64,000 nt of DNA from Prevotella sp. (GCA_021636625.1 JAJWLX010000006.1:1-64000); one strand, 5' to 3'. Counted from the stretch's first letter, positions 35,771 through 45,124 are shown. A program made the numbers and translations. Notes: generated by a model from the sequence alone, not told the origin.

Positions 35771-37456
35771 ATGATGAATAACAACCGAAATCAACTCAAT
35801 CGTTCATTACTGGCATTCGCTGCCTTGCAGGTAATGCCGCTGTCGCTCTTCGCTCAGGGAGAACGACCAAACATCTTGTACATTATGTGTGATGACCATG
35901 CCATGCAAGCCATCAGCGCATACGGTAGTCCAATCTCCAAATTGGCACCAACACCTAACATCGACCGCCTAGCTGAAAGGGGAATGAAATTCAACGAGGC
36001 TTTCGTGGAGAACTCTCTCTCTACTCCAAGCCGTGCGTGCCTGATGACAGGTCTTTACAGTCACCAGAACGGACAGCGTCAGCTTGCCGAGGGTATCGAC
36101 TCTACCAAGACCTTCTTCTCAGAACTGCTGCAGGGGGCAGGCTATTCTACTGCCGTAGTGGGCAAGTGGCACATGTCCTGCAGTCCGAAGGGATTCGACT
36201 ACTATCATGTTCTGGATGACCAGGGTCAGTACTACAATCCAACCTTCGCTTCTACCGGCCAGTACGGTAACTTCAAGCAGGAGATGGGCTACGCCACCGA
36301 CCTCATCACCGACCATGCCATCGAGTACCTGAACAACCGCGACAAGAACAAGCCATTCTGTCTGCTGGTTCACCACAAGGCACCTCACCGTCTCTGGATG
36401 CCTAACACCAAGTATGTAAGCAAGTATGCCAACGTCAACTTCCCGTTGCCAGAGACTTTCTGGGATGATTACGAGACCCGTGGTTCTGCAGCATCTACCC
36501 AGAAGATGTCTATCGACAAGTATATGGAGATGGTACGCGACCTGAAGGTTCCTGAGATGTACGATCCTTCTACTCCAGAGGGTAGAGATTCCTATGCCGG
36601 ACTGATGGGCGAGATGAACCGCATGACTCCACAGCAGCGTGCCATCATCGATGCCTACTACATGCCAAGAAACCGTGAGTTCCTGAGCAAGAACCTGACA
36701 GGCAAGGAGTTGATCGAGTGGAAATACCAGAACTACATCCGCGACTACATGGCTGTTATCGCATCGGTAGATGAGAGCGTGGGTAGACTGTTGGATTACC
36801 TCGACAAGAACAATCTCTCAGACAACACCATCATCGTCTATACATCCGACCAAGGATTCTACATGGGCGAGCACGGCTGGTTCGACAAGCGATTCATGTA
36901 CGAGGAGTCATTCCATACACCGCTCATCATCAGCTATCCTAAGCACATCAAGGAGGGAAGCGAGTGCAACCAGATGGTTCAGAACATCGACTTCGCTCCT
37001 ACCTTCCTCGACCTGGCTGGTTTGCAGAAGCCTAAGTACATGCCTGGCACTTCACTCCAGCCTCTGTTTGCCGGAGCGCCTGTCAAGAAGTGGCGCAAGA
37101 GCCTGTACTATCATTATTATGATTACCCTACCTATCACCTTGTCCGCAAGCACGATGGTGTACGCACCGAGCGCTACAAGCTGATTCACTTCTACGGCAA
37201 GGGTGGCGAGAGAGCCGTGGTAGAAAACAAGTACCAGGGACAGCCTGGCACAAGAGAGAACAACTGCTTCAATGCCCTCAAGTCTATCAATTACTTCACC
37301 GATGATGCCGACATCGACTACTGGGAGTTGTATGATATCAAGAGCGACCCTAACGAGCTGCACAATATCTACGGCAAACCAGGCACTCAGAAGATTGAGA
37401 AGGAACTGAAGAAGTTGCTCGCCAACTACCGCAAAAATCTGAAGGTAGATGAATAG
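35771..37456 (+). CDS. Ser-type sulfatase (S1 family), first of three
   Basis: A 561-residue exported sulfatase (signal to about LFA-Q). The maturation site is Ser84 in STPSR, the Ser-type motif converted to formylglycine only by an anaerobic radical SAM maturase, which is encoded two genes on. The calcium site begins CDDHAMQA and the second metal loop has TSDQGFYMGEHGWFDK. The long insert and FYMGEHG layout resemble GlcNAc-6-sulfatase-like enzymes, but I cannot assign the subfamily. First gene of a tightly packed operon. Confidence 0.92.
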   Translation: MMNNNRNQLNRSLLAFAALQVMPLSLFAQGERPNILYIMCDDHAMQAISAYGSPISKLAPTPNIDRLAERGMKFNEAFVENSLSTPSRACLMTGLYSHQNGQRQLAEGIDSTKTFFSELLQGAGYSTAVVGKWHMSCSPKGFDYYHVLDDQGQYYNPTFASTGQYGNFKQEMGYATDLITDHAIEYLNNRDKNKPFCLLVHHKAPHRLWMPNTKYVSKYANVNFPLPETFWDDYETRGSAASTQKMSIDKYMEMVRDLKVPEMYDPSTPEGRDSYAGLMGEMNRMTPQQRAIIDAYYMPRNREFLSKNLTGKELIEWKYQNYIRDYMAVIASVDESVGRLLDYLDKNNLSDNTIIVYTSDQGFYMGEHGWFDKRFMYEESFHTPLIISYPKHIKEGSECNQMVQNIDFAPTFLDLAGLQKPKYMPGTSLQPLFAGAPVKKWRKSLYYHYYDYPTYHLVRKHDGVRTERYKLIHFYGKGGERAVVENKYQGQPGTRENNCFNALKSINYFTDDADIDYWELYDIKSDPNELHNIYGKPGTQKIEKELKKLLANYRKNLKVDE

Positions 37457-37476
37457 ATTTTAAAAAACAGAATTTT

Positions 37477-39009
37477 ATGAAGACAAACAAGACAATATGG
37501 CTCACTGGGGTAGGCATGATTTGCCTGCCTACCCTGGTGTGCGCCAAGCAGAACGTACAGCAGCCCAACATCCTTTTCATCCTCTGCGATGATATGGGAT
37601 ATGGCGATCTAGCCTGCTACGGTCAGCCTTACATCCATACCCCCAACATCGACCAGATGGCAAGAGAGGGTATGCGATTCACCCAGGCATACGCCGGTTC
37701 GCCGGTTTCAGCCCCATCACGGGCTACCATCATGACGGGTCAGCATACCGGTCATACCCACGTAAGAGGCAACAAGGAATACTGGAGAAACGTGCCGATG
37801 GTGAAGTATGGAGTAAACGAGGACTTTTCTGTTGTGGGTCAGGAACCTTACGACCCGCAGCATAAGATTCTTCCGGAGATGCTGAAGGACAAGGGTTACC
37901 GCACCGGAGTCTTCGGAAAATGGGCAGGCGGATACGAAGGTTCTGCCTCTACTCCAGACAAGCGTGGCGTAGATGAATTCTACGGCTACATCTGTCAGTT
38001 CCAGGCCCACCTTTATTATCCCAACTTCCTTAACCGCTACAGCAAGTCACAGGGAGATACCGCTGTGGTAAGAGAAATCATGGAGCAGAACATCCAGTAT
38101 CCGATGTTCGGCAAGGACTATTTCAAGCGCAACCAGTATTCTGCCCGCATCATCCACGACAAGGCACTGGAGTGGATCGACCGTCAGGACAGTAAGCATC
38201 CTTTCGTAGGCTTCCTCACCTATACCCTGCCTCATGCCGAACTGGCTCAGCCGGAGGATTCCATCCTGGAGAACTATCAGAAGAAGTTCTTCGAGGACAA
38301 GACCTGGGGCGGACAGGAAGGTTCCCGATACAACGCCGTGGTTCATACCCACGCCCAGTTTGCCGGAATGATTACCCGTCTCGACCAGTATGTAGGAGAA
38401 ATCTTCGCCAAGCTGAAGGAGAAGGGCCTCGACAAGAACACCGTGGTAATCTTTACCTCGGATAACGGTCCTCACGAGGAGGGCGGAGCCGATCCAAAGT
38501 TCTTCGGTCGCGACGGCAAGTTGAAAGGCTTGAAGCGCCAGTGCTACGAGGGCGGCATCCGCATCCCGTTCATCGCCTGGTGGCCGGAGCATATCAAGGC
38601 GGGCAGCGTAAATGATACCCAGTTTGCCTTCTACGACCTGATGCCAACCTTCTGCGACCTTGCCGGAATCAAGAACTTCGCCAAGCGCTATACCAACAAG
38701 AAGTTGGCTGGCGACGGCTTCGACGGAATCTCCATCGCTCCTACCCTTCTGGGCAAGGATGCCGAGCAGAAGCACCACGACTACCTCTACTGGGAGTTCC
38801 ACGAGACCGACCAGATTGGCGTGAGAAAGGGCGACTGGAAGATGGTAGTGGTAAAGGGCGAGCCACGTCTCTACAACCTGGCATCGGATATCCACGAAGA
38901 TCATAATGTAGCGGCAGATCATCCTGAAATCGTAAAGGAACTCCTGGCTGCCATCCAGAAGGAGCACAGAGACAACCAGGATTTCAAGATTACCCTGCCT
39001 AAGTTCTAA
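37477..39009 (+). CDS. Ser-type sulfatase (S1 family), second of three
   Basis: A 510-residue exported arylsulfatase-like protein. Signal peptide to about VCA-K24; the formylglycine precursor is Ser78 in SAPSR; metal ligands are in LCDDMGYGDL and FTSDNGPHEEGG. The family layout (DLACYGQ, GKWAGG, EGGIRIPFIAWWP, WEFHE) fits galactose- or GalNAc-sulfate enzymes; position specificity is not readable. It starts 20 bp after the first sulfatase and 33 bp before the maturase. Confidence 0.92.
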   Translation: MKTNKTIWLTGVGMICLPTLVCAKQNVQQPNILFILCDDMGYGDLACYGQPYIHTPNIDQMAREGMRFTQAYAGSPVSAPSRATIMTGQHTGHTHVRGNKEYWRNVPMVKYGVNEDFSVVGQEPYDPQHKILPEMLKDKGYRTGVFGKWAGGYEGSASTPDKRGVDEFYGYICQFQAHLYYPNFLNRYSKSQGDTAVVREIMEQNIQYPMFGKDYFKRNQYSARIIHDKALEWIDRQDSKHPFVGFLTYTLPHAELAQPEDSILENYQKKFFEDKTWGGQEGSRYNAVVHTHAQFAGMITRLDQYVGEIFAKLKEKGLDKNTVVIFTSDNGPHEEGGADPKFFGRDGKLKGLKRQCYEGGIRIPFIAWWPEHIKAGSVNDTQFAFYDLMPTFCDLAGIKNFAKRYTNKKLAGDGFDGISIAPTLLGKDAEQKHHDYLYWEFHETDQIGVRKGDWKMVVVKGEPRLYNLASDIHEDHNVAADHPEIVKELLAAIQKEHRDNQDFKITLPKF

Positions 39010-39042
39010 TTCGTAACTCCCTCACTTGTAAAACTTGAAAAC

Positions 39043-40272
39043 ATGATGAACGACAACATAGCAACTCCATTTGCCAAGCCCCTGTATGTGATGCTGAAGC
39101 CCGCAGGTGCCCATTGCAACCTGGCTTGCAAATACTGTTATTATCTGGAAAAGAACCATCTTTACCAGAACACTCCCCGACATCTGATGACCGACGAGAT
39201 GCTGGAGCAATTCACCCGGGAGTACATCGAGGCACAGACCATGCCCCAGGTGCTCTTTACCTGGCACGGAGGTGAGCCGCTGATGCGTTCCATCGACTTC
39301 TACAAAAAGGCGCTGGCGCTTCAGAAGAAGTACGCCCACGGCAAACAGATAGACAATGTCATCCAGACCAACGGCACCCTCCTCACCGACGAGTGGTGCG
39401 AGTTCTTTGCCAAGAACCATTGGCTGGTAGGCATTTCCATCGACGGACCTCAGGAGTATCACGACCACTATCGCGTAACTCCTGCCGGAAAGCCTTCCTG
39501 GGTAAAGGTGATGCAGGGCATCAGCCTGCTGAAGAAGCATCGGGTGGAATGGAATGCTATGGCGGTGGTCAATGCCTATAACGCAGAACATCCGCTGGAG
39601 TTCTATCATTTCTTCAGAGACAACGGTTGCCAGTACTTGCAGTTTACCCCTATCGTGGAGCGACTCACCGAGCATGAAGACGGTCGCACCCTGGCGAGTC
39701 TTGCCGACGACAGGGAGATTCCGCTTGCGGATGCTTCCGTAACCCCGGCACAATGGGGCAACTTCCTCTGCACCATCTTTGACGACTGGGTGCGCCACGA
39801 TGTGGGTAAGATGTTTGTGGAAATCTTCGACTGCACGCTTGCCAACTGGATGGGTGTGCTGCCGGGCATCTGTGCCTACTCCAAGGAGTGCGGCCATGCG
39901 GGCGTGATGGAACACAACGGCGATGTGTATTCCTGCGACCACTTCGTCTTTCCGGAATACAAGCTGGGAAACATCAGGGAGCAGTCGCTCATCGACATGC
40001 TTTACGGCGAAAAGCAGCAGGCATTCAGCCGGTTGAAACATACCTCGCTGCCCCGCCAGTGCAAGGAGTGCGATATGGAGTTCGCCTGTCATGGCGAATG
40101 CCCCAAGAACCGGTTTGAGAAAGACAAGTATGGAGAGCCGGGACTGAACTATCTCTGTCAGGGATACTACCAGTATTATTCGCATGTGGCTCCCTACATG
40201 GACTTCATGAAGCGGGAACTCCTCGCCCAGCGTCCACCAGCCAACATCATGAATGTTTTAAAAAATAACTAG
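39043..40272 (+). CDS. Anaerobic sulfatase-maturating enzyme (anSME)
   Basis: A 409-residue radical SAM/SPASM enzyme that oxidises the active-site Ser or Cys of sulfatases to formylglycine without oxygen. The cluster motif is CNLACKYC (Cys25, Cys29, Cys32); WHGGEPLM follows. The SPASM region has CGHAGVMEHNGDVYSCDHF and CKECDMEFACHGECPKNRF, the typical anSME ending with two auxiliary clusters. It sits inside the sulfatase operon, and all three sulfatases here carry the Ser-type motif that only this enzyme class processes. Cytoplasmic. Confidence 0.95.
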   Translation: MMNDNIATPFAKPLYVMLKPAGAHCNLACKYCYYLEKNHLYQNTPRHLMTDEMLEQFTREYIEAQTMPQVLFTWHGGEPLMRSIDFYKKALALQKKYAHGKQIDNVIQTNGTLLTDEWCEFFAKNHWLVGISIDGPQEYHDHYRVTPAGKPSWVKVMQGISLLKKHRVEWNAMAVVNAYNAEHPLEFYHFFRDNGCQYLQFTPIVERLTEHEDGRTLASLADDREIPLADASVTPAQWGNFLCTIFDDWVRHDVGKMFVEIFDCTLANWMGVLPGICAYSKECGHAGVMEHNGDVYSCDHFVFPEYKLGNIREQSLIDMLYGEKQQAFSRLKHTSLPRQCKECDMEFACHGECPKNRFEKDKYGEPGLNYLCQGYYQYYSHVAPYMDFMKRELLAQRPPANIMNVLKNN

Positions 40273-40283
40273 CGATTATCATT

Positions 40284-41819
40284 ATGAACAAGACTTATAT
40301 CACCATCGCCCTGCTGTCGCCGCTGGCTTGCACGGCTGCGATGGGAGCCAGGAAGGCGAAGGCAAGCAATCAGCAGAAGCCTAACGTCATCATCATCCTT
40401 GCCGATGACCTGGGTTATGGCGACCTAGGATGCTATGGTGCCAAAAACGTAGAGACACCGAATGTGGATAAGCTGGCGAAGCAGGGAATCCGTTTCACCG
40501 ATGCCCACGCCATCGCCTCTACCAGTACCCCATCCCGCTACTCTCTGCTCACGGGCGAATATGCGTGGCGCAAGCCGGGCACCGATGTGGCTCCGGGCGA
40601 TGCAGGCATGATTATCAAGCCTACCCAGTTTACCATGGCAGATATGTTCAAGAGCGTAGGCTATTCTACCTGTGCCATCGGCAAGTGGCATCTGGGCTTG
40701 GGTGCCGAAACTGGCAAGCAGGACTGGAATGCCCCATTGCCGTCAGCCCTGGCGGATATCGGCTTCGACCATCATTACATCATGGCTGCCACAGCCGACC
40801 GTGTACCTTGTGTATTCATCGAAGACGGCAAGGTGGCTAACTACGATCCGTCGGCTCCTATCGAGGTAAGCTATTACAGAAACTTCCCTGGCGAACCAAC
40901 CGGAAAGGACAATCCTGAGTTGTGCTATAATATGAAGTCGAGCCACGGCCACAACATGTCTATCGTGAACGGCATCGGCAGAATCGGTTATATGAAGGGT
41001 GGCGGCAAGGCGTTGTGGAAAGACGAGAACATCGCCGATTCCATCACTACCCATGCCATCGACTTCATCAAGAAGAACAGCAACAATCCTTTCTTCCTCT
41101 ATTTTGCCACCAACGATGTCCACGTACCTCGTTTCCCACACGAGCGTTTCCGTGGAAAGAGCACCATGGGTGTGCGTGGCGATGCCATCGTGCAGTTCGA
41201 CTGGTCGGTGGGTAAGATTATGGAGACTCTGGATAAGTTGGGCATTGCGGATAACACCATCGTATTGCTTACCAGCGACAATGGTCCTGTGGTAGATGAC
41301 GGTTATCAGGATCAGGCAGAAGAACTCCTGAATGACCACAAGCCAGCGGGTCCTTGGCGCGGCAACAAGTACAGTGCCTTCGAGGGAGGTACGGCGATTC
41401 CGGTCATCGTTCGTTGGCCAAAGAACGTGAAGGCGGGTCAGACCTCCGATGTTCTGATGTCACAGATTGACTTCATGGCTTCATTCGGCAATCTGATTGG
41501 TGCCACCTTCCCTAAGGGCAGTGCGCCAGACAGCAGGAACCATCTTGGCAATCTGCTCGGCACCGACACCACCCATCGTCCATGGGTAGCCGAAATGTCG
41601 AGCAACCATGTTCTTTCCATCCGCACCAAGGAGTGGAAATACATCGAGCCGAACGATGGTTCCAAGATGATCAAGTGGGGCCCGAAGATAGAGACCGGCA
41701 ACAATCCTCTTCCTCAGCTCTACCGCATCTCCGACAATCTCTATGAGCAGGATAATGTAGCCGATACTCATCCTAGCATCGTTTATGAGCTGCAGAACAT
41801 CTTGAGAAGAGTAAGATAA
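40284..41819 (+). CDS. Ser-type sulfatase (S1 family), third of three
   Basis: A 511-residue exported sulfatase with Ser81 in STPSR as the formylglycine precursor, metal ligands in LADDLGYGDLGCYG and LTSDNGPVVDDG, and GKWHLG plus EGGTAIPVIVRWP as usual. The Asp-rich VFIEDGKVANYDPSAP segment resembles galactose-3-sulfatase-like members, but the subfamily is a guess. It begins 11 bp after the maturase gene and ends the operon; a perfect hairpin follows about 100 bp later. Confidence 0.92.
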   Translation: MNKTYITIALLSPLACTAAMGARKAKASNQQKPNVIIILADDLGYGDLGCYGAKNVETPNVDKLAKQGIRFTDAHAIASTSTPSRYSLLTGEYAWRKPGTDVAPGDAGMIIKPTQFTMADMFKSVGYSTCAIGKWHLGLGAETGKQDWNAPLPSALADIGFDHHYIMAATADRVPCVFIEDGKVANYDPSAPIEVSYYRNFPGEPTGKDNPELCYNMKSSHGHNMSIVNGIGRIGYMKGGGKALWKDENIADSITTHAIDFIKKNSNNPFFLYFATNDVHVPRFPHERFRGKSTMGVRGDAIVQFDWSVGKIMETLDKLGIADNTIVLLTSDNGPVVDDGYQDQAEELLNDHKPAGPWRGNKYSAFEGGTAIPVIVRWPKNVKAGQTSDVLMSQIDFMASFGNLIGATFPKGSAPDSRNHLGNLLGTDTTHRPWVAEMSSNHVLSIRTKEWKYIEPNDGSKMIKWGPKIETGNNPLPQLYRISDNLYEQDNVADTHPSIVYELQNILRRVR

Positions 41820-41920
41820 TAAAAAATGTATCTTTGCGACATCGTACAGAAACTGCTTTAGTAGTTGTTCTTTGGCAGTAAAGATACATTTAAATGCTTG
41901 ATTTACAAAATAATATTAAA

Positions 41921-41960
41921 AGTTCACAAGTTTGTGGTCCACAAACTTGTGAACTTTGTT
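41921..41960. terminator. Bidirectional terminator between convergent genes
   Basis: A perfect 17-bp stem AGTTCACAAGTTTGTGG / CCACAAACTTGTGAACT with a single unpaired base, followed by TTGTTTTTT on the plus strand and T-rich sequence on the minus strand. It closes both the sulfatase operon and the facing ATPase gene. Confidence 0.92.
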
Positions 41961-41962
41961 TT

Positions 41963-43255
41963 TTATCCGAATATTGCAGATACGGAATATAATGGATAAT
42001 TGGCAAGCCAATCCTGCTCCCTGTAAGGTGACATAGATAGGCGCATACCTTTCAATCCCAGATTGCGCTCCACAAACACCCTCAGACTCTTAGCCTGTAA
42101 ATTCTCCTCAGCCTTTACTTCTATCGGAATGATTCTTTCCTCATCCTGCACCAGGAAATCTATTTCACCACGTGAATTTTCTGCCGACCAATAATAGATA
42201 GACAAGGAAGATTTCTCCTTAAGCTGCTGCAGGACATACTGCTCTGTCAGCGCCCCCTTAAAATCTGAAAACAGCACATTTCCTTCCAGCAAGCTTTGGG
42301 CAGGAATATTGCTCATGGCTCCCATCAGTCCGACATCAGACAGGAACAACTTGAAAGCAGAGAAATCCTCGTATGCAGCCAAAGGCAACAGGGCTTTCTT
42401 GCAGCGGTTTACCTTATAAATCAGCCCTGCATCTTTCAGCCATTCGATGGCGAGTTCAAAATCCTTTGCTCTGGCTCCTTCCTTCACGGCACCATAGATG
42501 AATTTCTTGTTTTCCTTGGCGAGTTGGGATGGGATGGATTTCCATACCATTCGGATACGTGGAACCTCTATAGCCGGGGCATGTTTGGAAAAATCACGCT
42601 CATACGCTTCAAGGATTCCTTTTTGAATGCTTCTGACTTTAGACAGATTCCCCTCACTGGCAAAAGACTGGACTACAGCCGGCATTCCCCCTACCAGATA
42701 ATACTGTCGCAGGCATTCTTCGAATTTATTCCGGAACATGGTTATCATATTCCAATCCTTTGACATGAGCAGTTCCACCATACGGCTTTCACCGATTGCA
42801 TCCAGGAACTCAAAGAATGTAAGGGGATATAAATGCATGAAATCTACTTTACCTACAGGAAAAGAGTCATTCTGATGCATTGCTATTCCGAGCAACGAAC
42901 CTGCAGCTACGACATGATATTGAGGTGCTTTTTCCGCAAAATACTTTAATGCAGTGATACCCCTGGGCGCTTCTTGTATCTCATCAAGGATGATAAGCGT
43001 ATCTTCGTCTATAGAAACGCCTGTACTCCATTGTATGCTATTAATAATGCGGGGGATATCAAAGTCATGAGCAAAAACTTCCCGGAGCATTTCATTGTCT
43101 TCGAAGTTTATATACGCACTACGGGTATAGGCCTCTTTGGCAAATTCCTGCATCAGCCAGGTTTTGCCAACCTGGCGGGCTCCAAGCATGATCAACGGCT
43201 TTCGGTCGTTGCTTGCTTTCCATTGATATAGGTATTTGATAGCATTTCTCTTCAT
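41963..43255 (-). CDS. AAA+ ATPase with C-terminal DUF4143 nuclease-like domain
   Basis: 430 residues from the ATG at 43255, chosen because the promoter box and repeats lie just upstream; a longer frame reaches 43318 but would overlap them. Walker A GARQVGKT (about 24-31), Walker B LIILDEIQE, sensor VAAGSLLG, then a helical lid and a C-terminal PD-(D/E)XK-like fold with EIDFLVQDEER and the IPIEVKAE active-site pattern. This matches the AAA_14/DUF4143 family, widely multiplied in Bacteroidota, of unknown function. Divergent from a second ATPase of the DUF234 type. Confidence 0.88.
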   Translation of the reverse strand: MKRNAIKYLYQWKASNDRKPLIMLGARQVGKTWLMQEFAKEAYTRSAYINFEDNEMLREVFAHDFDIPRIINSIQWSTGVSIDEDTLIILDEIQEAPRGITALKYFAEKAPQYHVVAAGSLLGIAMHQNDSFPVGKVDFMHLYPLTFFEFLDAIGESRMVELLMSKDWNMITMFRNKFEECLRQYYLVGGMPAVVQSFASEGNLSKVRSIQKGILEAYERDFSKHAPAIEVPRIRMVWKSIPSQLAKENKKFIYGAVKEGARAKDFELAIEWLKDAGLIYKVNRCKKALLPLAAYEDFSAFKLFLSDVGLMGAMSNIPAQSLLEGNVLFSDFKGALTEQYVLQQLKEKSSLSIYYWSAENSRGEIDFLVQDEERIIPIEVKAEENLQAKSLRVFVERNLGLKGMRLSMSPYREQDWLANYPLYSVSAIFG

Positions 43256-43285
43256 AACTCTCTGATTATTTGATGTTTCTGTGTG

Positions 43286-43293
43286 CAAAGATA
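43286..43293 (-). promoter_or_regulatory. -7 box of the DUF4143 ATPase gene
   Basis: The minus strand reads TATCTTTG followed by CACAC, 31 nt before the start codon. The repeat array begins 24 bp upstream, where a -33 element or activator would sit. Confidence 0.65.
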
Positions 43294-43316
43294 CATTTTT
43301 TATTTCAAAGAGCACC

Positions 43317-43406
43317 AAAAGTCGTCCTTAAAAATGTATAAAACCACAAAAAGTCGTCCTTAAAAGTGTGGAAAATCCCAAAAAGTCGTCCTTAAAAATG
43401 TATTTG
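43317..43406. repeat. Three 32-bp direct repeats (AAAAGTCGTCCTTAAAA)
   Basis: AGTCGTCC starts at 43320, 43352 and 43384, an exact 32-bp period. Each unit has a conserved core of about 21 bp (AAAAGTCGTCCTTAAAARTG) and a variable 11-bp remainder. The array abuts the promoter of the DUF4143 ATPase. The periodicity (about three helical turns) suggests protein binding on one DNA face; three units with non-unique spacers do not make a CRISPR. Confidence 0.9.
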
Positions 43407-43506
43407 TATCATACATCTAACAAAATCAAAGCGGACTAGTTTCTTTAAAAGAAAGTCTCCCGACAGGCATCCCAGCAGATTTGAAATCCGCCGAACACCT
43501 AACGAG

Positions 43507-43573
43507 ATAATCTGCGCTAACAAGCTTTTTTCATACCATTAGCGCAGATTATCCACGAATAATTTGCGCTAAT
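43507..43573. repeat. AATCTGCGCTAA inverted repeat, 52-bp period, at the ATPase promoter
   Basis: ATAATCTGCGCTAA (43507-43520) pairs with TTAGCGCAGATTAT (43539-43552) across 18 nt; a third arm ATAATTTGCGCTAAT starts at 43559, exactly 52 bp after the first, and contains the TTTG of the -33 box (43563-43566). A bound protein would touch the promoter directly. Confidence 0.88.
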
Positions 43574-43594
43574 GGGGATTTTTTTATATCTTTG
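43563..43594 (+). promoter_or_regulatory. Promoter of the DUF234 ATPase gene
   Basis: TTTG (43563-43566), 20-nt gap, TATCTTTG (43587-43594) followed by CGC, 20 nt before the ATG at 43615. Confidence 0.75.
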
Positions 43595-43614
43595 CGCAGA
43601 AAATAACGAAAGAT

Positions 43615-45063
43615 ATGGAACAGAGACTGATAGGAAGAGAAGCAGAACTCAAACTGCTCAATGAATATATAAACTCCGATAGATCAGAGTTTATCGCCGT
43701 CTATGGAAGACGACGTGTAGGCAAGACTTTTCTCATCAGAAAAGCCGTAGAGGACCATTTTGCCTTCTTCATGACAGGAATGAATGGAGTTGCCAAAGGC
43801 GAACAGCTTGTCAACTTCAGCATTGCCCTGCAAAAATATACCCACTCCACCACTCTGCAGACATTCAAGAGCTGGCTGCTGGCATTCTATGCCCTATCAC
43901 AATACATAGAAACACTTCCGGAAGGTAAGAAAGTAATATTCATCGATGAATTGCCATGGATGGATACTGCCAAATCGGGATTCATACCAGCACTGGAAAA
44001 CTTCTGGAACAGCTGGGCTGTACTGCGCAACGACATCAAACTCATCGTTTGCGGATCCGCCACCTCCTGGATGATCAACAACCTGATTCGCAACCGTGGT
44101 GGCTTGCACAACCGACTGACCCATCATCTGATTGTAAAACCATTCACCCTGCACGAATGTGAAGAATACTTCAAGGCTTACCACTTCGGCTACAGCCGAA
44201 AACAGATAGCAGAATGCTATATGGTTATGGGAGGAATACCTTATTATCTGTCAATGATGGATAAATCGAAAAGTCTGGCACAGAACATCGACCAGCTGTT
44301 TTTCGCAGACAATGCAGAACTGAAAGATGAGTTCAACGACTTATACAGAGCTTTGTTTAAGAAATCAGCCGACCATATCGCCGTGGTTACTGCCCTTGCT
44401 ACCAAAGGAATGGGTATGACCCGACAGGAACTGGTCAAGGCATCGGGAGGAAAAGATAATGGAGCCTTCTCTACTGTACTGGAAGAATTGGAACAATGCG
44501 GATTCATCCGTCTGTATGAACCATTCAGTACAGCCAATAAGATGACTTCCGACATTCGCCAAAAGCGAAACACCTTATTCCAGTTAGTAGATTTCTATAC
44601 ACTCTTCTACTTCCGTTTCATCAAGCACAACAAGTATCAGGATTCCAGTTTCTGGTCATCCTCCCAGAACAGTCAGCTATACCATACTTGGGCTGGCTTG
44701 TCTTTCGAGATGCTTTGTCTAAACCATATAGACAAAATCAAGCACGCCCTGGGAATTTCGGGAGTACAGACCTTGGTTTGCTCATGGCGAAGCAGCAACA
44801 CAGAAAAGGGAACTCAAATAGACTTGCTGATAGACCGGAAAGATGAAACCATCAATATCTGTGAGATGAAATTCTACAAGAGCGAATTCGAAATCAGCAA
44901 GGAATATGAGGAGAAGTTGCTGGAGAAACTGCGTATCTTCACAGAAGAGACGAAAACATCCAAATCGCTTCTCCTCACATTGATTACTTCTTTCGGATTG
45001 AAGCAGAACAAACATAGTGACATCGTACAGAAACAGATTACGATGAACGATTTGTTTGTTTAA
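43615..45063 (+). CDS. AAA+ ATPase with C-terminal DUF234 nuclease-like domain
   Basis: A 482-residue protein. N-terminal archaeal-type ATPase: Walker A GRRRVGKTFL (about 31-40), Walker B VIFIDELPWMD, sensor CGSATSWM. A winged-helix segment (GMTRQELVKASGG) follows near residue 270, then a DUF234 PD-(D/E)XK-like domain with WRSSNTEKGTQIDLLIDR and the ICEMKF lysine. Full length and similar to the protein at 61470, with which it shares the fold but only moderate identity. Cellular role unknown; proposals for this superfamily range from DNA handling to defence. Confidence 0.88.
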   Translation: MEQRLIGREAELKLLNEYINSDRSEFIAVYGRRRVGKTFLIRKAVEDHFAFFMTGMNGVAKGEQLVNFSIALQKYTHSTTLQTFKSWLLAFYALSQYIETLPEGKKVIFIDELPWMDTAKSGFIPALENFWNSWAVLRNDIKLIVCGSATSWMINNLIRNRGGLHNRLTHHLIVKPFTLHECEEYFKAYHFGYSRKQIAECYMVMGGIPYYLSMMDKSKSLAQNIDQLFFADNAELKDEFNDLYRALFKKSADHIAVVTALATKGMGMTRQELVKASGGKDNGAFSTVLEELEQCGFIRLYEPFSTANKMTSDIRQKRNTLFQLVDFYTLFYFRFIKHNKYQDSSFWSSSQNSQLYHTWAGLSFEMLCLNHIDKIKHALGISGVQTLVCSWRSSNTEKGTQIDLLIDRKDETINICEMKFYKSEFEISKEYEEKLLEKLRIFTEETKTSKSLLLTLITSFGLKQNKHSDIVQKQITMNDLFV

Positions 45064-45083
45064 AAGATAACCCTAAAAGGAAA

Positions 45084-45105
45084 GGGTGTGACTTATGCCA
45101 CACCC
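45084..45105 (-). terminator. Terminator of the outer-membrane barrel gene
   Basis: Stem GGGTGTG / CACACCC with an 8-nt loop; on the minus strand TTTCCTTTTAG follows. A related hairpin (GGTGTGTCA / TGACACACC) occurs at 51309-51348. Confidence 0.65.
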
Positions 45106-45124
45106 CACCTCAAAACTCCCACAC

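Larger units (their letters stand above)
43256..43614. other. 359-bp divergent control region between two AAA+ ATPases
   Basis: It carries three 32-bp direct repeats toward the minus-strand gene and a 52-bp-period inverted repeat overlapping the plus-strand promoter, both listed separately. The middle (43411-43505) shows nothing recognisable. Confidence 0.8.

Noticed and set aside
43317..43406. Possible CRISPR array
   Set aside because: Only three units, spacers of 11 bp that are not unique-length protospacers, no cas genes in the window. Direct-repeat operator is the better reading.
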